Source: Ehretia macrophylla (Eukaryota > Streptophyta > Magnoliopsida > Boraginales > Ehretiaceae). Taken from it: 64,000 bases of DNA. Made by a program: the position numbers and the translations under genes. Location: NCBI GenBank assembly GCA_037974665.1, contig CM075773.1:47322080-47386079 (forward strand), given 5' to 3'. Under the pieces are notes generated by a model. That model was not told the DNA's origin. It was given only the letters and a program-made list of their open reading frames with translations, and searched no databases. This document shows, piece by piece, positions 22,294 through 35,680 of the stretch (position 1 is its first letter; each line of letters opens with the position of its first letter).

Positions 22294-25200
22294 ATTAAGA
22301 CTAATCGTCCTTACTATCCACCATCCGCTGTTCATTGTCTTTCCTTGCGTCATTTACCCACCTTTTCTCACAACCCTTTCCAACTCATTTGTCCTTTAGT
22401 CTTTCATAGTGTCATATCACTTTTTCTACTCCTTTAGACTTTCCTATGGCATCCAACTCTCCTGCAGCATTCTCTCTTCACACCGTCAATGTTAAGAATT
22501 ACGTTACACTCACCCTCGATCATACCAACTATCTTACGTGGAAAATGCAACTTCTATGGTTTTTCACGTTTAATGATCTCATAGGTTACATCGATGGCTC
22601 CATTCCTCCACCGAAATCAGAGTCTTCCTCCTCAACCAAAGCTACTCCATCACCATCAGATGCTCCTTCTGTTGATTCTTCATCACAAACTCGTACATAG
22701 TGGTACAAGTATGATAGTTTTGTCATGGCTTGTATCACAGCCACCTTGTCTGACTCGTTGGTGCATCAAGCTCTTGAGTTTAACACTGCTCGTTCTCTGT
22801 GGCAGTCCCTCGAGGAATCCTTTATTCAACAATCTCTTGCTTGCAAATCTCTTCTTCGCACACAACTCCAAGCTACCAAAAAAGGGTTCTGCTTCCATTG
22901 ATTCCTATATTCATTAGATTCGCACTATTTCAACTTCTCTGGCTGCTATTGGCGATCCCTTAACTGACCTTGATCTGGTCTTGGCAACTCTCAATGGCCT
23001 TCCGAAACAGTATCGGCCTTTTGTTACCTCCATTGAAAATCTTCCTATTCCCCCCACATTTACTCAACTTTGAGCGAAGCTCCTTACTTATGAACAAAGA
23101 ATGCTTCTTGAGGGTGATGATTCCTTTGTTGATGCTACCTTGGTTAACGCCTTAACCTTTCAGGTTCACGCCACTTCCCTCTCACCCAATGCATTGGTTG
23201 CTAATACCACTCCCAAATCTGTCCAAACCTCTCCTCCTTTCAATGGCTCCAAGGCAGTCTCCAGTGGTCATTCTTCCAACAACTCCTACAAGGGCAAATG
23301 TCAAATTTGTTGTAAAAATGGTCACTCTGCTGCACGGTGTAGGTATCGGTATGCTCAGTCTAAAAACAGTGGGCAATCCTCCCAGTTTGCTGGCATTCAT
23401 TATCAGCCATCTTCTCTTCCGCCTCTTTTGCCAACTCCGCCTCATGAATGGATACCAGACTCGGGTGCCACATCGCACATGACCAATGATTCAACGTTTC
23501 TGAGCCAACTTCAACCCTATCATAGGGCTGATCAAGTTATTGTTGGCAATGGTAAGTCTCTTGCTATTGCTCATACTGGTCATTTTTCCATTCCTAATGC
23601 CTCTCGTCCCTTACATTTAAATCCTACATTACATGTTCCTCATCTTACACGCAATCTTCTTTCTGTCTCACAATTCACTAAAGATAATAATGTGTCTCTT
23701 GAATTTTTTCCGTCTCAATGTGTTGTGAAGGATCTTCGCACGGGGAAATCGCTTATCACAGGCCCAGTTAAGTCTAATCTATATACTTTGTCGGTGCCGT
23801 CTTCCATGTCTTTTAAGTCGCATCAAGCTCTTTCCACCGTCAATGCACCTGCATCCCTTTGGCATGGTAGATTAGGGCATCCATCACAACCTACAATTTC
23901 CACTCTTCGCTCGCAAGCTTTCATCAAATGTAAGGATTTCTTGTGTTTGAATAAGCCTTGTAATGCCTGTATGCAAGGCAAAAACCACAAGCTCCCTTTC
24001 TTAGCCTCTAGTCGACAGTCCAAGGTCCCCTTAGAATTAATTCATTGTGATGTATGGGGCCCTGCTCTTGTTAGTTCTTGTCCTGGATTTCGCTTCTTTG
24101 TAATTTTCATTGACGATTACAGTCGTTTTACATGGCTGTATCCCATGCGCAATAAAAGTGAAGTTGCTTCTCATTTTCTTGTTTTTCAACGTCTTTGTGA
24201 AACAATGTTTACAACCAAAGTTAAATTTTTTCAGTGTGATGGAGCACTTGAGTTAACTCAAGGGCCTCTCAAACGTCATTTTGAGCAATGTGGCATTCAG
24301 TATCGGGTTTCGTGTCCCCATACTCCGGAACAAAATGGTTTGGCCGAGCGAAAAATTAGACATATTTCTGAAATGGGCACTACCCTTCTTTTTCATGCCT
24401 CTATGCCTAAGTCATTCTGGGTTGAAGCTTTTAATACTGCTGTCTATCTTATTAATCGTCTTCCCACACCCGTGCTAAATAATAATTCTCCATATTTCAC
24501 ACTGTTTCAATGTTCACCAGCTTATTCTTTTCAAAAAGTGTTTGGCTGTTTTTGTTATCCTCATCTTGGGGCTTATAAAGCAGATAAATTAAGTCCAAAG
24601 TCATTACCTTGTGTTTTCCTTGGTTATAGCAGTCAACACTGTGGTTATCGGTGCTATCATATTTCAACGCAGAAAGTTTATATATCGTGGCATGTTATTT
24701 TTGATGAGACTGTTTTCCCCTTTCGAAAAGAACCTGATCCAGTCTCTCACTCCTCGCGAACTGATACGGTTAGTGTCTTGTTGCCTTCATCGCATTCTAC
24801 TCTTGTGCCTACACCACTGTCATCTACTCCAGTGGTCGCTGCTTCCTCTCCACACTCACCAGCTGGCTCTACGTTGCAATCATCTAGCCCACGGGTCCCT
24901 GCTCCACCAACTTCTGACTTACCATGCTTATCTCTCCCAGCTCCATCTCCCAAGTCTCCTTGTCAACTACTCCCTCACATACCTTCGCAGGCCCCCTGCA
25001 CATCACTGCTGTCTGCCCCAACTCCACCTTTATTTTCAAATGTTCTTTCTTCCCATAGTCCCACACAATCTAGTCATATGCTTGCGTCAGTCGCACCTTC
25101 CACAGCTACCTGTTCCTCGCATGTTACTCCTACTCCTCAAATCCAATCTGTCTCGAATGCAGCTTCACCCACAGTACTACCCGGTCTCGCGTCTGTCCTT

Positions 25201-27225
25201 GATAACATCCCTCTTGTATCTAACTCATGCAATCCTGCTGGCTCCTCACCACTGTTTTCTCCACCAAAGTCCTATAAGCTGGCTGTCACCTCACCTAGCA
25301 CTTCGCGTGCATCGCCTCTATCACCTATCATGCATACAACTCCTAATCTCACTACCTCTTCTCCTCCTATCGGCACTGCATGCCCTTCCCTACAAAAACT
25401 AAGCACTCCAGTCTATTCCGACGATGAATTCCCTCAACTCTCTTCTCCCGTGCCGCGCTTATATCCCTCTCGCTCAAGTCTCTCTGTCAAACCCACGCAA
25501 GTGGCAATAACAAATCAGTCCCATTCAACCCACAGTGTTCCTCAACATTCATCTACTTCTTCTAATCAACATCCTATAGTGACGCGTACAAAGGATAGTA
25601 CCCGATCAGTCAAGACTATGCTCGATTTTGTCACTTACCAGGTTTCTCAAGCATCACAGTCAGCTTCCGATTTCACCACTGTTGAGCCGTCGACTTTTCT
25701 TCAAGCTAACAAGCATAAGCATTGGCGCACAACTATGGAAACTGAGTACAATGCATTGCTTCAAAATGGAACTTGGGTTCTAGTTCCGAAACCTCTTTCA
25801 GCTAATGTGGTCGGGTGTAAATGGGTATTCCGAATCAAAAGAAAACAAGATGGTTCGCTTGAACGCTATAAAGCTCGGCTTGGCGCATAGGGGGACAATC
25901 AAGAAGAGGGCATTGACTATAATGAGACGTTCAGTCCCGTGGTAAAACTGACAACGATTCGGGTTGTGCTGTCTATTGCCTTGTCCAAGAAATGGTCTCT
26001 TCGCCAACTGGATGTGAACAACGCCTTCCTCCATGGTTGCCTTCAGGAGGAAGTGTATATGTCACAGCCACCTGGATTTATTCATGCTGAGTATCCCAGT
26101 CATGTGTATAGACTACAAAAGGCTATTTACGGGTTGAAACAAGCACCCAGGGCCTGGTTTTCTCATCTCAGCTCTTATTTATTTGCACTTGGTTTTCGCT
26201 CTTCTACGTCTGATACCTCTTTGTTTATTTGCTCCACTGATCATGCTGTTACACTATTATTGGTATATGTGGACGATATTATTCTCACAGGTAGTGATGA
26301 GGTTGTGGTTCAGACATTAATTCATTCTCTGAATAGTCAGTTTGCACTTAAAGATTTGGGCACTTTGTCATTCTTTCTTGGCATACATGTTCAGCTTACT
26401 GCAAATGGTCTTCTCCTGCATCAGCATAAATATGCTATAGAGATTCTCCATCGTGCTAATATGAGCTCTGCAAATGAAATTACTTCTCCTATTTCCCAAG
26501 GCCATCAACTATCGCAGCATATTGGTGATCCTTTTCCTTATGTCACTCTATATCGCAGTACAGTTGGTGCTCTTCAATATCTTACCATAACTCGTCCTGA
26601 TATTGCCTTCTCAATCAACAAAGTTTGTCAGTTTATGCACAATCCTACTGACTCTCATTGGTCTGCCGTCAAGCGTATCTTACGGTACATTAAAGGGACG
26701 CCGAGTTATGGTCTTCATCTTACTAGCTCAACAGATTATACATTGCATGCTTATTTTGATAGTGATTGGGCCGGTTGTCCTGATGATCGTCGAAGTTCGC
26801 ATGGCTATTGTATTTATTTGGGTCCCAATCTTGTTTCTTGGGCAGCGAAAAAGTAGACTACAACATCCCGCTCCAGTACTGAGGCCGAATACAGGGCCGT
26901 TGCTTTTGCCACTACCGAACTCTGTTGGTTGAAATCTCTACTTTCAGAACTGAACATTATTCCCGTTTTGCCACCTACGCTTTGGTGTGATAATATTGGT
27001 GTGACCTACCTCACAGCAAATCCAGTATATCATGCTCGGACCAAACATATAGAAATCGACATCCACTTTGTTCGTGAAAAGGTTGCATCCAAGGCACTTA
27101 CTGTTCGTTATATATCTACGCATGATCAATTGGCTGATGTTATGATGAAGGGGTTATCTATCTCCAGATTTTGTCTCCTCCGTTCCAAGCTTACCGTTCA
27201 TGATCCGGCTTCACTTGAGGGGGCA

Positions 27226-27435
27226 TGATAACAGATATTTCAGGATTTATCTCTTTATGATTTATTCTGATTTATTGGTTGTTGTAGTCTTAGATTTTGT
27301 ATTGAGTAAATCTACTTAGCCTTAGCCAATTCCTGAATATTCTCACGTGATAGTTATCGCGAGCTTTGTTGTATTGTGTATAAATCATTCTGTAACACTT
27401 GAAGGAGATATGATAAGAAATATTTTCTCTCTTCA
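27226..27435 (+). repeat. copia 3' LTR
   Basis: A 210-bp LTR from TGATAACAG to CTCTTCA, directly after the purine tract at about 27214-27223. Confidence 0.9.
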
Positions 27436-27497
27436 ATTCCGTTGTGGAAAAAAAAAAAACCCCCACTCCGATACTCTCCATTTCTCCAAATGAAACC

Positions 27498-27720
27498 CTT
27501 CAACATTTATTATCAAGTTTTTCATTCAATACTTTATTGTTTTTAACATATGACTATATTATGTTCATCTATTTGAAAAAAAAGAATGTGAATATACCCG
27601 ATCCATTGCCTTCAACATTTATTATCAAGTTTTTCATTCAATACTTTATTGTTTTTAACATATGACTATATTATGTTCATCTATTTGAAAAAAAAAGAAT
27701 GTGAATATACCCGATCCATT
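27498..27720. repeat. tandem duplication, ~111-bp unit
   Basis: Two almost identical copies lie at about 27498-27608 and 27609-27720. Each runs from 'ccttcaacatttattatcaa' to 'tacccgatccatt'. A further related copy of the following sequence ('gtgaatatacccgatccatt' and onward) lies at about 27987-28070. No coding potential. Confidence 0.88.
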
Positions 27721-28585
27721 TCACATTAATGTGTCACTTAAAATATAGTGTTAATTTCAGTTTGCCCCCCTTAATGTGTAAGGTAGATAACATTTTACCC
27801 CCTAAAGTATTATTTGTAACATTCAACCATTTGACCTTTGACCAAAAAAAAAAAAAAAAGCTTTGACCTCTACCCAATCATAAAAATGAATTAATAGGTT
27901 AAAAATATTAGTTGAAATGACAAAAAGACGCAAACATCTCCATCTCCATCACCATCATGTTCATACTCTCCTCTTATGCCCAACGTGAATATACCCGATC
28001 CATTTCACATAAATGTGTCACTTAAAATATATTGTTAATTTCAGTTTGCTCCCTTAATGTATAAAGAACATGATTTTACCCCTAGTCTTCGTTATAGATC
28101 CAGTATATAAAATAAATGTTCTTTTGATTTTCACATACATGATCTCATTTAGAAAATAGGTACAAGCAATTGTATTCAATTGAGCAGTTCAAATCACGCC
28201 CTTCAACGCCCTATCCAAAATAAGAAATGGTCTAGTAGCATGTCAGCTAATTTTGTTAATTTATTGGGGATGAAGATGATGATGAAGGATATGGTTTCAT
28301 TTTTTTTTCTCATGTCAGCTAATTTTGTTAATTTGTTAATTAATTTTTTGTTTGATTAAAGGTCAAAGGAGTTAAGTGTTACAAATAATACTTTACGGGA
28401 AAAAAATGGGTCTTAGAACCACATGCCAACAATGTGGCTGTACGTTCTCGCCACGTTCCACCTGATATCGAGTTGTAATAAACAATTTGTTCAAACCTTT
28501 TGCTAATTATAAGTACACCTTTCTACTTGTTGATCATACGTACTAATCCATCAGAGCTACTCATCATTTTTCTTCTTCGTAGCTT
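27721..28585. other. non-coding, 5' flank of split host gene copy
   Basis: AT-rich sequence with the partial repeat at about 27987-28070, an A-run near 27844 and two copies of 'catgtcagctaattttgtta' (about 28239 and 28312). The last ~100 bp should contain the leader of the interrupted gene copy that starts at 28586. No clear promoter element was identified. Confidence 0.4.
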
Positions 28586-31145
28586 ATGGCAGACGCTGCA
28601 AGAACAAATCATTTTCTCCACTTCTTCGGAGAAAATTTCTATGGCCAGGTTAATATCATATATATGACAATGAAGTGTTTTTGTTTGCAAAGACCAGCTC
28701 CTTTATCAATTAACCAACTCTTCCGCCGAAACTGACCAGCGCCTCAATGACCACCATGAAACCTTGAGCGATTTAGTTGTCAAGTTCACCACCTTGGATG
28801 GCAAACTTGATCAATTGATTCGCAAATTTGATAAATCTTCTATCTCCTCAGAACCAACCCCATCCACATCCACCGCCACCACTCCAATGACATTCACTTC
28901 TCAACCACCACATCTTCCACCTCCACCTCCACCACCTCCACCACCACCACCACCACCAACCTCAAATTCTTCCGATTTCGCGACTTCTCGCTCCATGCGA
29001 TTAGATTTTCCGCGTTTCAATGGCGTGGATCCCTCTGGTTGGCTTCTTAAAGCCGAGCGATTCTCTGCCTTCCATCGCACACCCGGCACCCAACGACTTG
29101 TAATTTCATCCTTCTATATGGATGGAAAGGCGGTTGCATGGTTCCAATGGATGGAACGAAACAATCAGTTTCCGTCTCGGGCTCACTTTACCCGAGCTCT
29201 GGAGCTCTGATTTGGTCCATCGGAGTTCGAAGATTGTTCCGGTAGTCTCACTAAGCTGACTCAGACGACTACGGTTGAAGAATATCAGTCTATGTTTGAA
29301 TCTCTTGTGAACCGAACTACGGGTCTTCCTCTAAATTTCGTAGTTAGCTGTTTTGTAGTGGGGCTCCGACCCGACATTCGGCTAGAGGTTCGCACATTTC
29401 AGCCTTCATCGCTGGCCCAGGCAATTGGGCTCGCCCGTCTCCATGAAGACAAACTTAATGCTAAAGCCTGTTTACCTAATCGGCCCTTCCATCTTTTCCA
29501 ACCTCATACCTCGAACCCAGCCCCTCCCAATCCAAATTCCATAAATTCAACTCACAATCCTAGCCCACACTATACACCCACCAAATTTTCTTACACACCA
29601 CCAACTTGTACAACATCTTCCGTAACCACAAACACCAATCTTACTACCACCATCCCCAAACACTTCCCTGCTCCTTCCTCGTTAATTCCAAAAATTACTC
29701 CGGCGGAGATGCAAGCACACTGTGATAAAGGCTTATGTTACCATTGTGATGAAAAGTGGAATCCGCGACGTTGGTGTCAAACTCCCCCTCAGCTCTTTGT
29801 TTTGGACACCTTGTCCTTCGAACAAGACGAACACGATGATGCCTCACTTGCGGAACAACTTCAATTAGCTGAGATGTGCCCTCAATCTGACATCTCTTTT
29901 AATGTTTTTGCTGGACAACCATCACACACCACTCTCCGTTTTACAGGCTCATTGGTGGGTCATAATGTTTAGGTGCTCATCGATGGAGGCAGCACGCATA
30001 ATTTTATCCAGTCGTGAGTGGCTCATTATTTGGGTTTACCTTTGACTGCAACACCTCAGTTTGCTGTTTCAGTGGGGAATGACGCCAAATTGCTTACAGA
30101 AGACTGCGTAACACAAGCAACATTCACAATTCAGGGCTTTGAAATTACTATTGACTTGTTTGTTTTACCGTTACAGGCTTCTGAGGTAGTCTTGGGTACA
30201 GCATGGCTTTCAACATTAGGGCCTGTTGTTCATGATTATCAGAAATTATTCATTCAATTCAATCACAATGGCCACTTTGTTAGATTACAAGGTCAATCTC
30301 AGGCCCCTATTTCTTCTATTCCTTATAATGGCTTACGCCGATTATCTCAGGTACAGGGTGATGTTAAGCTTTATAGTTTGGAAGTAGCTGTAACTCCAGT
30401 TGGTTCTCCTCCATCCCACCCACCAACTGTTCAATCCTTATTGTAAAATTATGCAGCGGTATTTTCGATTCCAACTGGTCTCCCACCTCATCAACAATGG
30501 GACCACCACATACATTTGCAGCCCAATACAAATCCAATCAACGTGCGCCCTTATCAGTACCCCCATTTTCAAAAAGCTGAGATGGAGAAACTTGTATCAG
30601 AAATGCTACAAGCCGGAGTCATACGACCCAGTACAAGTCCTTTTTCCTCCCCACTGCTCTTGGTTAAGAAAAAGGATGGGTCCTGGCATTTTTGTGTGGA
30701 TTACAGGGCTCTTAACGCTGTCACAATTAAAGATAGTTTCCCTATTCCAACTATGGACGAGCTCTTGGATGAATTACATGGCGCGGTATTCTTTTCCAAA
30801 TTATATCTTTGAGCCGGGTATCATCAGATTCGGGTTCACCCTCTGAACATCCCCAAAACAGCTTTCCGCAAACATGACGGCCACTTTGAATTTCTAATGA
30901 TATCGTTTGGCCTATCAAATGCACCTTCAACATTTCAAGCAAAAATGAATGATATTTTTCGCAATCATTTACGCCGTTTTGTTCTTGTATTTTTTGATGA
31001 TGTCCTTATATATAGCAAATCATGGGTTGATCATCTCAATCATTTGGAACAGGTCTTGAATATTCTCTTAACTTACCAGTGTGTGGCTAAGCTATCAAAG
31101 TGTACTTTTGCTCAGACAGAAATAGCTTATTTGGGACACATTATC

Positions 31146-34100
31146 TGTAATACCCCAATCCATCTCGGGACCGGAAGTTCTATTAATCAATCTAATTGCA
31201 ACTCAATACCAAACCCGGACATAATTTTTAAGGAAAACGGACGGAGTCTCCCCTGTTTCTAGGCAAAAACAAAACTTGCAAACAGTACATAAATGGACCA
31301 GTACCGTGTCCAAACACATAAACCCCTCAAGGCCATCCGAGCCTTGGTTCTCAGTAAGCAAACACCAATAAATGTACATTCCCAGTTTAGAAGCCATCCT
31401 AACTCTTTTCTTTAAGACAACTACAAACATGCATTGAATCTAGAACTTATTAACCTATACATAAAACTTAAATGACTTTTCTTTTCACATTGATTATATA
31501 CATCTCATGGAAGTATAATCTTTACATCTTTGATAATTCAAGCCACATAGCACGCAAGGCAACTCTTCAAGCACGATCTACCACATAACCACAAACTTTC
31601 CAACTAATACCGCATTTCCTGAAACGTGGTGGTGAGGAGTGAGTATACATATCACGTATACTCAGTGAGGGCGAAACAGATATCGAGGGAGATAGAAGAA
31701 GGTCGTGCAATGCAGATAAGACAGTTAAGCAACATATCCAATAAGAACTACAATCAATATAATCAACAATACAATAATCATTAAAGAAAGCCTTAACACA
31801 ACCAATCAAAGCTATATCACACTTTGAAGGCTATGGTTCACTCATACGGGCAATGTACCATTTCACGAGCAATACATCAATCTCGAGCTTGATGTTGACA
31901 ACGATGACAATAAGTGCGCAACCACCTTATAACTTCCACTGGGTGTACTCCGAATGTACCCCGACACATCTACAACCCAAATCACCTTGGGCGGCACCCC
32001 TAGTGAGAATGGGAATAGGACACGGAGCTAGAGCAAACCAACCCTGGCAGTCGAGACTGCCCAGAGAGACCCATCACTCACGTACCTGACACTATGCAAT
32101 GCAATACGAGATACAAGTAATAAACGAGCGATAGCACGGAAGTGTAGATTTGTATCAACATTCAATATATCAAGCACTTACAATCAATAATAGCAATCAA
32201 TTAACTTTTCAAGCATGATTATCATTAATATCAACAAGATTATCAATTAACAAGCAATAGCAGTTCAAACAAGAAAAGTTACAAAAAATACTATTCAATC
32301 TCTAACTTCCATTGGCAATTACGAACAAACGAGCTATAGGATTGAGAAACCGTCTTCATTACCCTCACTACGGCACTACAAGGCACGTTTCTATGTCACG
32401 AAATCTCACTTCCCCAACCGAAGCCCGAAAGTCCACCTACTGCATCTGAACTACAGCTATGTTAACCGATCACTCAATCAATGCCACAATATCACCAAAA
32501 GTGCTTCCATGCCCTCAATAGCAAAACCCCCAACTCAATTCGAGCACGGTCAACACTTGGTCAAATGGCCCATTTACGTTTCATTGTCTAATTTCCAATT
32601 TTAACAAAGGTCGATCTGTTTTTATTACACATTTAATCATCCTAACACTAATGGCACCTAATCAAATTAAGAAATCGCAATTCGGATAGAAAATCCAAAA
32701 ATCTAGGGTTTTACTATTTATTTTTACTATTCACATTCTTCCATAATTCAAATACTCAATTCTAGTTGTAAAAATTGCTAAATAACTAACAAGCAATGCT
32801 CTACGAACCCTAAGGAAGTTATTTCAAGCAATAACATGCATTATAACGTGATAAATATCAAATCTGAAAATTTGAAACAAAAATCAAAATCAAATAAAAA
32901 TGCACAAAAATGTGAAAACCCTCACAGTGATTGAAGATGAGAGGTTGAAGATGCTCTAGCAACAATCCTTGAGCGATTCCAAGCAAAATCGTGGAAGAAA
33001 ATTGCAGAGAAAATTTTCCCTTTTTTTTTTTTTTTGCTCCATGGAGTGTCAGCCTCCATGGAGTTTTGCCTTGTTTTTTTTTGTTTCCTTCCTTTGGTTT
33101 ATATGCTTTGCAAATAACTTCAAGTAAATATATGTAATATAAATCACTCAAGCAATCATCAAAGCCACCGCCCACACAAATTGCACCGCTTCATTTCATT
33201 TGCTTCTACATTCGGACCACTCTTTGCTTTTCTTTTTTTTTTTTTCTTTTTTTTGTTTCACGGCTCAAGTCTCAACAAGGTCCACCAATTTGTTTCCTAT
33301 GTTTTATATGGTTGCTGACTAGATGAAACAAATAAAGATTTAAGCTAATGCCAAGGTTCATGGTTTGACTTTGGAAATTCGGTTGACCTTTTGTTTTCTT
33401 GACTTAGCTTCCAGGTTTGCTTTTTTTTTTTTCTAATAGTAGTTAACTAATATATAAATCTAAAAACTAAGGTAATAAAGTTCACTATGGCTATAATCCA
33501 ATTGGCTGGAGCTTTTGACTCTTTTTTTTTCTTTGTTTACTTATTCATTATTTAATGCTCTTATATCCTAACTACATATATAACTAATGTAAATTGTATA
33601 TCAAAAGACTACTAAAGCTAATCGGCTTGGCTATGGGTTGGGCTTACTGGATTAATTTAACTAACAGATTATAACATTCTAGGCCCAAATCAAATAAATA
33701 CTAGGCCCAAACAAAAAAAATACCTAAGCCCAAGTCAACATCTTTCTAATCCTACACCCCCGGGAATGGCACCTAAAGATTTCATTGAACGAATGCACGG
33801 AATAAATTAATTAAAACAAATATGAAAGCATACAAAATAAATAAAATAAAATCACTCTGGGTTCGGGAAAGTCAATTAAATGTAGACAAATAATAAATAT
33901 AAGATAATTATTTCTATCATTTAAACGCAACTCAAATAAGTACAATTATTACTAAAAATATTAAGATAGCACGTTCAGTTTCAGGCCAACTAAATAAATA
34001 TAATTATTAAAAATGATAATCTAGCTCGTTCAGGTCCAGGTCAATTAAGTAAATATAATTATTAAATATATTAATCTAACTCATTCAGGTCCGGATCCAT

Positions 34101-34476
34101 TAAGTAAATATAATTATTAAATATATTAATCTAACTCATACAGGTCCGGGTCCATTAAGTAAATATAATTATTAAATATATTAATCTAACCCATTCAGGT
34201 CCGGATCCATTAACTAAATATAATTAGTAAATATATTAATCTAACTCATTTAGGTCCGGACCCGGGCTTCCCGCTTGAATAGTGATACAAATTAATTTAA
34301 AGCCAATTAGAATAAATTTAAATAAAATAATAAAATATGTGTTCCAGGCAAATCAACTAATTATAAATTAACTAAAAAATAGATATTATTGCACGTATCC
34401 CAAAAATAATGCAAAGTAGTGAAATAGATAAATATAAATGAATATTATAAATGCATGGTCGGGCTCGGGTATTACA
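31146..34476 (-). repeat. LARD 3' LTR (minus-strand sense)
   Basis: A 3331-bp LTR bounded by TGTAATACCCC and GGTATTACA. It includes a ~62-bp minisatellite at about 33960-34262 (unit with 'attcaggtccgg' and 'taaatataattattaaa'). Confidence 0.93.
33960..34262. repeat. ~62-bp minisatellite within the LTR
   Basis: About five imperfect units, each with 'cgttcaggtcc' or 'cattcaggtccg' followed by 'attaa(g)taaatataattatta'. The same array is present in the other LTR at about 38460-38765, so it predates the insertion. Confidence 0.85.
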
Positions 34477-35680
34477 TCATTTTTCCCTTAAAACAATTGC
34501 GTCATCGCAATTCTTCTTCCAATAGAACTCAACATCATTTGAAATCCAACTCTGACCACTTTTTATTAGTTGATGAGAAAGTATACTAGACAAGAAGGCC
34601 AATAGGGAAGCTTAAGAAGAAATTCCAAATAAAGGCTTAGATGAAGATACTGTATAGAAATACGAATAAGAATCCCAAGAGGAATGCTAAGTAGGATGCC
34701 GTAGAAGAAAATCCACGTAGATTCCCAATCATAATATCATATAACAAACTTAGTAAGTATTCCATGTATCAGTTCCATCAAGAAATACCAATAAGAAAAT
34801 CCAATTGCGAGCTCCACAGAATACTACAGGCAATGTAGAACAATAATTCCGCATAGAATTTCAAATACGGAACTTATTAAGAAATGCCAATAAGTTAGTA
34901 CTAGATAAATGGCCACTAAGAATTCTAGAGAATGCCATTAAAGAATTCCAATTAGGGATGCCAGTAACACACCAATAAAGACCGAGGTACATATACCATA
35001 GATAATACCATACAGTAAATCCGATTGAAATCCCATTAGCCAAGTCCACCGAAAAGTGCCAATAACTGAGCTCCGAAGGCAAACACCAATTCCCAAATAA
35101 AGGCTAGTCAAGTACTGCTCATTTCCGCCAATCCACATAACTTGGAGGCCTACTACTAATCACTTCTCTTCACGGGGACGGGGGGAGGGGGAGGGAGGGG
35201 TGGAAGAAGTCTTTCTCACCATTTCAACAGGACATGTATAAATGCCAAGATATTACATTTATACATATATGCTTTAAACCATTGTGCAAACAAGTTCATA
35301 AAACAATTTGTAAAATAGTTTAGTTACCAAAGTCATTCAAGCATGACAATCAATTCAATCAAAACACAATCACTTCAAATCACAACAAAACCAATTCAAG
35401 ACAAGCAACAATTCAAGCAATTAACAATTCTCGAGGTCACTTCGATTTACGAGATCAATTCAATACACAACTAGCCACTTCACTTCACTTGAGACACATT
35501 TAGCACTTAACACATAACTATACCATATAGGTGCACACATTCAAGTCAAGACACACAATCTCACATACAAGCATACACTTTCAATACACACTTAACAAGC
35601 ACACATTCAAAGGGTTGATACCCGACAGACCGAGGACCCTATTCTGTCTGAGAGCTGTCTCAACCAGCTCTGATACCACT
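34477..35680 (-). other. non-coding interior of the LARD-like element
   Basis: No gag or pol domain is seen. Many short repeats of 'aataag(a)at(t)cc' and 'atgccaataag' occur at 34660-35100, and a G-rich purine tract lies at about 35173-35213. The primer site lies at its right end (35667-35678), separated by 2 bp from the LTR. Confidence 0.85.
35667..35678 (-). promoter_or_regulatory. primer binding site, tRNA-iMet type (minus strand)
   Basis: On the minus strand it reads TGGTATCAGAGC, the standard plant initiator-Met primer site. It fixes the element's orientation. Confidence 0.93.

Larger units (their letters stand above)
22075..27435 (+). mobile_element. Ty1/copia LTR retrotransposon, broken, ~5.4 kb
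   Basis: Near-identical LTRs lie at 22075-22281 and 27226-27435. The primer site TGGTATCAGTG directly follows the 5' LTR (tRNA-iMet type) and a purine tract TTGAGGGGG lies just before the 3' LTR. The order of parts is that of copia. Gag lies at about 22.4-23.3 kb with a CCHC knuckle near 23299-23340. Protease DSGATSH is near 23457, and the integrase at about 23.85-24.7 kb has its GAG-pre part first. Reverse transcriptase at about 25.7-26.5 kb carries YVDDI, and RNase H follows at about 26.7-27.1 kb. A Pro/Ser-rich linker lies between integrase and reverse transcriptase. It is broken, with about half a dozen breaks. LTR similarity of roughly 96-98% by eye suggests a fairly recent insertion. 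No clear 5-bp target duplication. Ale/Retrofit-like features are a guess. Confidence 0.93.

Noticed and set aside
24611-25402. 263-codon His/Leu-rich frame
   Set aside because: It is an off-frame shadow of the copia pol region and its Pro/Ser-rich linker.
28901-29089. Minus-strand Gly-rich frame
   Set aside because: It is the complement of the Pro-rich run in the gypsy gag region.
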